NCBI GenBank assembly: GCA_023382975.1
Contig: JAHDXO010000076.1
Location: 1-44,388, forward strand
Length of the DNA: 44,388 nucleotides
Direction of reading: 5' to 3'
Source of the DNA: Pirellulaceae bacterium
GTDB taxonomy: Bacteria > Planctomycetota > Planctomycetia > Pirellulales > Pirellulaceae
In this document: positions 42,401 through 44,388 of the stretch, piece by piece
Layout: each line of letters starts with the position of its first letter
How positions within the stretch are numbered: the stretch's first letter is position 1
Translations under genes and position numbers: made by a program
Notes under the pieces: model-generated
What the model was told of the DNA's origin: nothing
The model's input: the letters and a program-made list of their open reading frames with translations, nothing else
Databases searched by the model: none

Positions 42401-44388
42401 TGCGAGGAACTTCATCAACGTCGAACTGGAAGGAACGGCGCCGGCGAGCCTGAGCGGCTTGAGTTCGAAGGCCGGCCAGTTTGTCCACGCCAGCGGGCAG
42501 GTCACCGTCGTCGATGGACAGTTGAACGTTCGCGTCCGCAGCATCGGCGGCGATCCGTACTTCACGATCAACGCCTTGGAGATCTTCGAATTGGATTCGC
42601 CCGCAGCGCCGCGCGACCACGGCCTGTCGATCGACGCGGAAGCGGGCAAGGTCTCGGGAACCGCGAATCCCGGGGCTCTTGTGACGGTCCGTTCGGATCG
42701 GGCCGCAATTCTACCTGGCCAAGATTCGAGCCCGTTTTATGTGGGCGTACAGGTGCAGGCGGACGCGGTGACGGGCGAGTTCGAATTGATGTTTGCTTCG
42801 CCCCCCAGCGGCGGAACTGTTCACTTCACCAGCGAGGAAGTGACGGGGCGGGGCGGAGGTGCGGCGAGCCACACCTTCGCCGTGACAGGCTGGCGGTTCG
42901 ACTTCAATGACACCGCTTTGCTACCTGCGGACGGTTTCATCGGTCTGGGAAAGACCAACGAGTACGACGACGTGAGCGGCTTCGGGTGGCAGAGCAATGC
43001 CTCCGCCTTTGACCGCGGCATCGCACACGACCTGCTCCGCGACGGCCACTGGGGCACCAGCAACACGTTCCTGGTGGACGTGCCCGATGGCACCTACATT
43101 GTGAACGTGACCCTGGGTGACGCTTCATTCCTGCGGAACCATATCTCCGTCTGGGCCGAAGGACAGTTGAAACTGAGCGGCCTGACGACCGCAGCCACGC
43201 AATTCCTTCATCGGTCGTTCCTTGTCACGGTCACCGACGGCCAACTGAACGTCCAGATCGCCAGCACCGGCGGCGATCCGTACTTCACGATCAATGCGCT
43301 GGAGGTGTTTCCGGCGCAGGAAACGCCGGATCCGCCGCGGTTCGACCACGATCTGCAGACCGCCGACGGCGTGACCTTCACGGGAACCAGCAACGCGCCC
43401 GACGGTTCGTTCGTCACCGTCAGCACGTCGCTGGGGTCGGTGACTTCGGCGGACGCAAATCCCTACTACGCCGGCACGCAAGTGGTCGTCAACAGCGGGA
43501 GTTTCAACTTCACCGTGGCGGGACCCGGCGGCGGCGGTCTGGCGACGATCGGCAGCGAAGAGGTGACCGGGAAAGGCAAGAGTAGCCTGCCGTACAACTA
43601 TGCCGTGCCCGATGTTCGCCGTTTCGACTTCAACGGGCGGGAGAACGTGACTGAGTTGACGACCACGCCGGTGTTCACCGGCGTCCGTGGCGGCCAAGCG
43701 TACGACGCCAATCTTGGTTACGGCTGGACTCCGGCAGGGATCCAGTTCCAGCCAGTATCCGAGTTCCAGCGAGGTTCGGCGGCCAAGACCAGCGTCGCTT
43801 TGTACCGCGACGGCCATTGGGGCTCCTCGATGCGCACGTTCCAGGTGGCCGTGGTGGAAAGCACTTCTTACCACGTTCGCGTGTATGTGGGCGATGCCAG
43901 TTTTGCGCGGGACAGCATCCAGGTCTCGGTCGAGGGCGGAGCGTGGCAGAACGTGCCCAACACGGCGGCCAACGGATTCGCGACGCTAGTCACTTCGGGC
44001 AGTTCCACGGACAGCGATGGCTTGCTCACCATCAGCATCCGCGACGCCGGCGGGGATCCGTACTGGGTGATCAACGGGATCGACGTGTGGCAGAGCACCG
44101 CCACCGATCCCGCCGAAGCACCGTTGCTGGCGAGCCAATTGGGCAGCGAGATGGTCGGCGGCTGGTTGACCGAAGCGGCGGTGGAAGCGGTGTTGGCGGC
44201 AGCTCGCGACTACTGGGTCTCGACCGGGTTGAGTGACGCGCAACTGGCCGAACTCTACCGCACCCCGGTCGCGATCGGCGACCTGTCCTACCGCGGCGCG
44301 TTGGGCGTCTCACGGCCCGAGGGCATCTGGCTCGACGCCAGCGGCGCGGGCCTGGGCTGGTCCCTTGGCAGTGGCCAGTGGTCAGTGG
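27417..44388 (+). CDS. Giant LEPR-XLL surface/secreted protein with nested SdrD-B stalk and galactose-binding domains (3' partial)
   Basis: ATG at 27417 opens a frame that runs to the right edge without a stop (5,657 codons). Residues 1-40 are basic and end FEQLEDRRLLAGD (LEDRRLLA at 32-39), the planctomycete LEPR-XLL extracellular-protein N-terminus; there is no classical hydrophobic signal. Order: ELRWIDT repeat array (27582-30150), 106-residue repeats (about 30880-32260), seven SdrD-B-like modules with inserted domains (32604-38166), a PKD-like domain (38172-38465), two HYR domains (38466-38940), haemagglutinin-like segments (39640-40660), autotransporter-type strands (40680-41360), four galactose-binding-like domains (41376-44097) and the start of a protease domain like that of gene 1. 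The part seen has very few cysteines. It diverges from the sigma-kinase operon and has ECF-like promoter motifs. The probable role is cell-surface adhesion or matrix; this is inferred. Confidence 0.95.
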   Translation, partial: MRSYLSHVFSPRKKNRKLQKRRALFRPTFEQLEDRRLLAGDLALIDVDPTGAPVYGKTAVVGDKLYYADTDLQHGTEIHVLDAMADTTSIVADINPGFGDSYAGQYGFAVVGTKLYFSAYDPTNGHELRWIDTSAVAPTVNTLDIHSGSNGSYAGQYGGFTAVGTKLYFSASDATSGDELRWIDTAAAEPTVNTLDIHSGSGSSSAGAYGGFTLVDTKLYFTAYDPTNGQELRWIDTTVASPTVNSLDINSGSDSSYAGQFGGFTPLGTKLYFTAYDPTNGDELRWIDTTVASPIVNTLDIYSGSDGSNAGLLGGFATVGTKLYFTAADPTNGYELRWIDTSAASPTVNTLDIYSGGNSSSAGQFGGFTAVGTKLYFTAYDPTNGYELRWIDTTVASPTVTTLDIYSGGGSSNAGLYGGFMAVGAKLYFRAFDPTNGYELRWIDTTVASPSVETPDISSGSGSFVAGARGGFTLLGTKLYFTAPDSTGGYELRWIDTMAAAPIVNTLDLYSGGNSSHAGQYGGFAAVGTKLYFSAYDQTNGTELRWIDTSAASPTVNTLDLYSGSDSSYAGQFGGFTAVGTKLYFTAYDPTSGYELRWIDTTVASPTVNTLDIYNGANHSNAGYYGGFTAVGTKLYFSAQDATYGHELRWIDTTAAEPTVNTLDMYSGGGSSDAGRFGGFTAVGTKLYFTAYSWTSGYELRWIDTTAAEPTANTLDIHSGHGDSVAGQYGGFTAVGTKLYFTAYDPNNGDELRWIDTAVASPTVTTLDIYSGGGSSAAGQHGGFTAVGAKLYFTAYEPTNGSELRWIDTTAASPIVNTLDISSGSGGSGAGAYGGFTAVGTKLYFSASDATSGREVRWIDTTAVSLTVNTQDIYSGNGSSNAGQYGGFTAVGTKLYFSAYKAGFGVELFSYTDAIASLTASLNSGNLTITDTDGTGKNNDLTVKLVNVAGTDYVEITDAAEQFASAPTTSPPSTLSNGDKTLTVPLSAITGSITVSTADGEDTLTIDFSGGDFPVPIHYAGGDPATGASDRLVLTGGTFADATFTSNGSSSGTVNLTGNATISYSGMEELASAVEIANLTLKYSASSEQIAISNPGGWQTFAETDAGGRVLFNNPSTTLHVDSGDGYDQIHLISLQSGYPAGLFLGRETDLADFVSISGMLNTTSDVSVAADQIVVQSGSMIETMGSGDITLRASQIELSGNLNASGQLRILPRGDDSPLTVNIVADLLLQAQTGAIQIGDTDDFGGLTIVGANLNSPTEDLFIETSGMLSIQTIVSTMNWDEWSNPSAPYPSVTLRGSELHIPVGGIVDADGTLSVLPATNGWGLILNLANSGALQARQGPIQIGDPDDPGGLSIEGAGLRSPAHDLFIETSGSMLIQSIVTTRSDDDWSNPSAPYPNLTLRASELNMPIGAIVDADGTLSVLPATNGWGLTLHLSDSGALQSQQGPIRIGDPDDPGGLRIAGSGLRSPEHDLFIETSGPLAIETPVTTKTWDEWSNPSAPYPNVTLRGSELNIPVGGMVDSDGFVSVLPATDGTGLVVNLSDDWLLFSPQGPIQIGDANSAGNVVIGGAGVTSESGLNIASLGSIFVDSPVTSPAGADIHFVAQDLFGNAPILTAGQITVDSNVVFNASSIFHADLSGTFPLYGQMHVLGDARVVALADVALDVSLSFAPPVGEPFVIIDNEDPASTVLGEFYQLPDGSVFDVNGQPFQIDYQGGDGNDVTLTVYGPGSIRGQKFHDVNGNGQRDPGEPGLDDWTIELVDRATGHVLEAQQTISIDWDGIPGIDPETEQGLYQFDSFPPGDYVVREVQQAGWVQTSPTGGGAGKIAFVRNDNGNSDIFVMDSDGSNLTRVTYGIFGADAVTWSPDGAWLAFRAVSGGNYSDLFIVDASGIGTPVNITNTPDYDELAPDWSPNGSLLVYGRNPVSGGSEDIFTVQPDGFGLTQLTSGPEREFDPAWSPDGSKIAFTSFDPNTYSTVIQVMNADGTGPFVPIASGFQAVWSPDGTKIAYTGFSADPLAEIFVTNADGSGLGVQLTSNSFHDGEPTWSSDGTSIVFSSDRAGDPDLYVMPADGSGPATPLTSGPAHDRGPDFWSLEASSGGVHTVTLAAGQLLDGLNFGNMQAASEIGSIHGFTFNDADGNRVYNPPVIAPDNGFGTADLPVPDSFFRSRDWMPVIVDGLPSGTEVIGRATLDRVENVVQFPGGLLGGGGQQFDGMLRLELLGSGELEGWHRVLSVPVSAVTHSGPRTVGDPIQSFDTEMVQISGELVSDPDFELVRITAGTDFGLPSPGHTTLSQLPGGDWNVDGFLDITYRIDFVGSPGGSLAGQSGSTTGGVHMSQGGSDSPMPGIEIQLNGDVNGDGFPDIVPALSDQQGAFHFSDLHPGTFTLQQVNLPLNRVQTTPWPEPWTELTVGGGEAWVWQDGAAMLPEGDPLDEVFFGEPLMFGSTQLQEIRGWKFEDINGNGDWDEAEPGIAGWPITLTGVTGTGWAVSINAVTMLDDPNTPEDETGQYGFTGLWPGEYHVDEDPMSPWIPSRGIGGYDLSLTGSLDVPVALDALTQEFNFGNYLPGAIHGYKFNDLNANGLDDAEPRWAGVTVTLVGDVDGDGIADTLIATTDDNGEYGFEGLRPGAYLLTETPLPGSVPTTSPSAAVTISSGEAVVAHAGQAQLGSSLVRHEFTGTVTSSQPGWADVVPVGSQISGFFVYDTSLPDSGAGSTVGVYGLSSPVSFGPSRVMFTAGGMSFVNDLNERLQFVVFDNYVYPGQSPIDEFFLGSFQDVIVSPSSALPADLAAGDINLVFGLHDDTASALNSDLLPLSLDPTAFGDFYGFVDGYSFSSGSTRFNYTLDLLAVAPSEQFETVNAALAFGDYYEQASSISGQKFEDVNGNGVQDLGGSGVPVPEIVLASVGPVVLTRNDDGSTDLLDFGFTFDFYGTPYTQFYLNNNGNISFDSPLSQFTPDGFPQTIAIVAPFWADVDTLNELSGEVHMTSGLSSRGREFIQIDWVDVGYYNSQADKLNDFTLYVEDDPDGDLVAFFWRNMQWTTGDASDGFEGFGGTGAQIGFDSGDGASFISLGRPRDAAGLLPFQNTSYVFRVDSTGVPQQVERGLDGWTIQLVDRNTDDVVAEQTTHSIDLDGNGVVNPATERGLYRFGDVPTGEYFVREVQQTGWRQISPAASGAYLVDVPVGVISITDLDFGNQQLGSISGYKFEDLNGDGIRDEGEPGLSDWTIVLDRDADGQNLMTTTTDSDGRYEFANLEPGTYLVNELLQSGWAQSLPPLGEYSLSLTASQHAGGLDFGNFVRGSVHGFAFDDANANGLLDEGLFVVDDAINVSGGPWPLSINSGISTAQTFTAGVSGTIHDVTLWLRNVSGSGYDLDVEIYDMAEGFPATRRAVTFVAGNSISADFAPHTFDFSSAGVAVSAGDVMAIAVRASGMPIEERFEWQISPFDPYAEGNAFQTVESSGGWSRSSDFDCDFAVRIATSVPIEAPLSDVPFRLEGTTGSGIPVDSVTATDSDGRFAFEGLLPGQYVVTQILPPGHTASTPLTYAFDLLSREELVAFEGQAGLPPEDPRMEVLVGAELMFGNLTNLPPVAVAGEPYVFEGGHDLWLDASGSFDPNEATGDVIVDYHWTFANGLEISTDSPTVTVAWNDLFTLPGPGVESLVMLRVTDSHGASGQAEAGLMYVDTTAPDLVPPPNQVFEATGPDGAIVHYPGAFAFDLFGPVLIDFSPPDSSLFPLGTFTIQVGAFDGSGNASFAWFDVSIVDTTPPVVVVPDDVTVIASYPFGAFVDFSPPVPFDLVDPNPTVVCEPPPGSLFPIGTTPVTVTAVDYFGNESSEIFHVTVLPPIALSIVGDHVYWQDHFARNDNWALSYAEGQLVFEDLAGVPIHTDIPGALGAGTSRVTVPAAGLNGPGASITVQTREGDDTLTIDLSGGDPIPDGGLTFDGGDAIPTFNLFSNDGDSNHLAFPGDSLWILGGDQGEVTYNYTNSHDGNIVMSNYGTVHYTGLEPITNSGSATDIVFNLPFVQNFVTLSDDGLVGNGMSRLSGPTFETTDFANPSGSVTINRGDSGDWLTVEDLPDFDAHLTIGNAAEPFGSVSLSGTMVLATGRNLSVTATSILAASSGNMNVTDGGSISLSSNNLAIDSSAAISAGNGIVAIKPFAGGQVDLGGADGAGIVGLTDTELDRISAGTIKIGDSSSGAISVSSAISPGGTAILHLVTGDVVTQTGAIAVGGLALEAAGGVSLLSTANAVTTLAGSTPGGAFVYHDSDGFDVGTVAGVAGVVAGGLVGLETYGGILTITKTTALHDVQATGFISIVNRGNGTLLRIDGGANLLTGSNVFLVGDRMDLQGTLTAPGGTAYLYNRSFQAIDLGSTTDVAINTLELSDAELDRITAETIQIGQGNSGTITISGSLTQPGKNLLLMTGTGVTGSGSLTTGAAAATTVTITQGGDSTFSGAFGGPGANENNFAVTKTGGGSLTLSGTNTHTGATTIAGGSLLVSGSTASGSAVTVNSTAALGGTGTAGGTVQVGSGGQLAPGASLGILNSGSVALADGSNFSIQINGTSLTPTAQYDRLNVAGTVALNNANLNVILGYTPAFLDSFTIIDNDGTDPVVGQFAGLAEGATLPLAGHDFRLSYVGGTGNDVVLSIPKPPPELLRFDFNASGSPTQQPQATPAAPDGYIGVLPTLAYTDATGFGWLGTPSPFDRGASASPAYSSLLRDGAWGSGPSDFQMLLAQGSYEVTVTLGDPSFARDRMNVTVVQGSGDGLTNVATAAGQLVHRSFTASPDVDGVLRLRFSDSGGDPYWTAGAVEVRPTAVSVSVARDGGDEPQPADGVTVDTFTVSGATAGAWYTLSIDRGTVTTTDQDPRYAGVQIQAPGESFAFTVLRGTGGGTANVRVEEVNGASRGSVLQPYLAILRYDFNYRNSDTAAGFVGVGDANKHDATLGYGWAATALGFDRTIGAPLLRDGHWGTDNTFLVDVPDGTYVVNVTLGDASFARNFINVELEGTAPASLSGLSSKAGQFVHASGQVTVVDGQLNVRVRSIGGDPYFTINALEIFELDSPAAPRDHGLSIDAEAGKVSGTANPGALVTVRSDRAAILPGQDSSPFYVGVQVQADAVTGEFELMFASPPSGGTVHFTSEEVTGRGGGAASHTFAVTGWRFDFNDTALLPADGFIGLGKTNEYDDVSGFGWQSNASAFDRGIAHDLLRDGHWGTSNTFLVDVPDGTYIVNVTLGDASFLRNHISVWAEGQLKLSGLTTAATQFLHRSFLVTVTDGQLNVQIASTGGDPYFTINALEVFPAQETPDPPRFDHDLQTADGVTFTGTSNAPDGSFVTVSTSLGSVTSADANPYYAGTQVVVNSGSFNFTVAGPGGGGLATIGSEEVTGKGKSSLPYNYAVPDVRRFDFNGRENVTELTTTPVFTGVRGGQAYDANLGYGWTPAGIQFQPVSEFQRGSAAKTSVALYRDGHWGSSMRTFQVAVVESTSYHVRVYVGDASFARDSIQVSVEGGAWQNVPNTAANGFATLVTSGSSTDSDGLLTISIRDAGGDPYWVINGIDVWQSTATDPAEAPLLASQLGSEMVGGWLTEAAVEAVLAAARDYWVSTGLSDAQLAELYRTPVAIGDLSYRGALGVSRPEGIWLDASGAGLGWSLGSGQWSV
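27582..30150 (+). repeat. ELRWIDT array: 156-bp (52-residue) tandem repeats, 16 regular units plus a degenerate first one
   Basis: The landmark GTKLYF recurs with its GAAG or CAAG at 27755, 27911, 28067, 28223, 28379 and so on to 30095, always exactly 156 bases apart (16 sites, no insertions or deletions). A degenerate earlier copy is at 27605, 150 bases before. Each unit reads GTKLYFTAYDPTNGYELRWIDT, then SPTVNTLDIYSG and a GGF strand. This matches the ELWxxDGT repeat family with ELWxxDGT changed to ELRWIDT. A beta-propeller-like fold is likely. High DNA similarity between units points to recent expansion or continuing conversion. Confidence 0.9.
30880..32260 (+). repeat. 318-bp (106-residue) tandem repeats
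   Basis: DLFIETSG starts units at about 31198, 31516 and 31834, each 318 bases apart. Each unit then has WSNPSAPYP, TLR(G/A)SELN and QGPI(Q/R)IGD. More divergent copies precede the first unit and follow the third (from about 32148, with QIGDANSAG just before it). The segment closes with a GDGNDVTLT element as in gene 1. The fold is probably a beta-solenoid; function unknown. Confidence 0.8.
32889..33710 (+). other. TolB-like six-bladed propeller (PD40 repeats) nested in SdrD-B module 1
   Basis: Strands of the type WSPDGxKIAF followed by D(I/L)F(V/T)-x-x-x-DG recur; five WSPDG, WSPNG or WSSDG blades are visible. The first blade begins at its second strand (GKIAFVRN) and the domain ends with PDFW, as if the missing first strand closes the ring. 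That makes six blades. It sits between TSPTGG and GGVHTVTLAAGQ, two parts of one SdrD-B module. Confidence 0.75.
36132..36698 (+). other. NIDO-like (nidogen extracellular) domain nested in SdrD-B module 5
   Basis: The core FGFTFDFYG, FYLNNNGNISFDSPL and IAIVAPFWADVDT, then FIQIDWVDVGYY, matches the NIDO domain of nidogen and related adhesins. It interrupts a module whose first part is QKFEDVNGNGVQD and which resumes at GLDGWTIQLVDRN (from 36717). Confidence 0.7.
38466..38940 (+). other. Two HYR (hyalin-repeat) domains
   Basis: Two consecutive units of about 80 residues start DTTAPDLVPPP and DTTPPVVVVPDD. Each has a central FSPP...LFP(L/I)GT segment and a closing V-x-(A/V)-x-D-x-x-GN strand. 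These are standard HYR features; the family is an Ig-like adhesion module. A PKD-like domain (ASGSFDPN) precedes them at 38172-38465. Confidence 0.8.
41376..44097 (+). other. Four galactose-binding-like domains of giant gene 2
   Basis: Domains at about 41376-41853, 42160-42590, 42892-43311 and 43614-44097 carry the same FDF, RDG(H/A)WG, LGD-x-SF-x-R and GGDPY(W/F) landmarks as in giant gene 1, with Ig-like spacers. The last two and their spacer are close DNA-level relatives of 20584-21783. The protease lead-in follows at 44098 and is cut by the window edge. Confidence 0.75.
44363..44388. repeat. Left part of the heptamer palindrome in giant gene 2, cut by the window edge
   Basis: The last bases repeat the CAGTGGCCAGTGG heptamer-like run at the same codons as in gene 1. 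The 55 bases 44334-44388 are identical to 22019-22073. Confidence 0.75.

Overview
The window reads as planctomycete chromosomal DNA, most likely from the Pirellulales side of the phylum. It is GC-rich. The second giant gene opens with the planctomycete LEPR-XLL-type N-terminus (LEDRRLLA). An ECF sigma factor is translationally coupled to a Hanks-type kinase with a WD40 tail, a typical planctomycete pairing. The genus cannot be fixed from the sequence. No tRNA, rRNA, CRISPR array or transposase gene was seen.

Only five coding units cover almost everything. (1) Bases 2-22570 (+) are the 3' part (7,522 codons) of a giant, nearly cysteine-free surface or secreted protein whose N-terminus lies outside the window. 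In order it contains filamentous-haemagglutinin-like segments, a glycine-rich solenoid of about 30 repeats, two blocks of autotransporter-type beta-strand repeats, a right-handed parallel beta-helix, a second glycine-rich array, three 210-residue repeats, five galactose-binding-like domains with one Calx-beta domain, and a metzincin-like metalloprotease. (2) Facing it, on the minus strand, is an operon: an ECF sigma factor (26372-26959) overlapping by 8 bases a membrane-anchored Ser/Thr kinase with about 14 WD repeats (22900-26379). A doubtful small ORF follows. (3) Diverging from the sigma gene, a second giant gene starts at 27417 and stays open to the right edge (at least 5,657 codons). It has an ELWxxDGT-like array of 52-residue units, a stalk of SdrD-B-like modules carrying other domains nested inside them, HYR domains, and then the same C-terminal plan as gene 1.

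The two giant proteins share their C-terminal architecture. About 1.4 kb is closely similar at DNA level and 55 bases are identical at the matching edges, including a short heptamer-repeat palindrome read in frame next to the protease active site.

The intergenic stretches are informative. The convergent junction (22571-22899) carries hairpins and a pair of 34-base REP-like repeats. The divergent region (26960-27416) holds two tandem, equally spaced ECF-promoter-like motifs in front of giant gene 2. The working hypothesis is a self-contained surface-sensing module. The kinase would monitor the envelope through two propellers and act on the ECF factor, which would switch on the adjacent giant surface protein. 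Gene order and motifs are seen; the regulatory link is inference.
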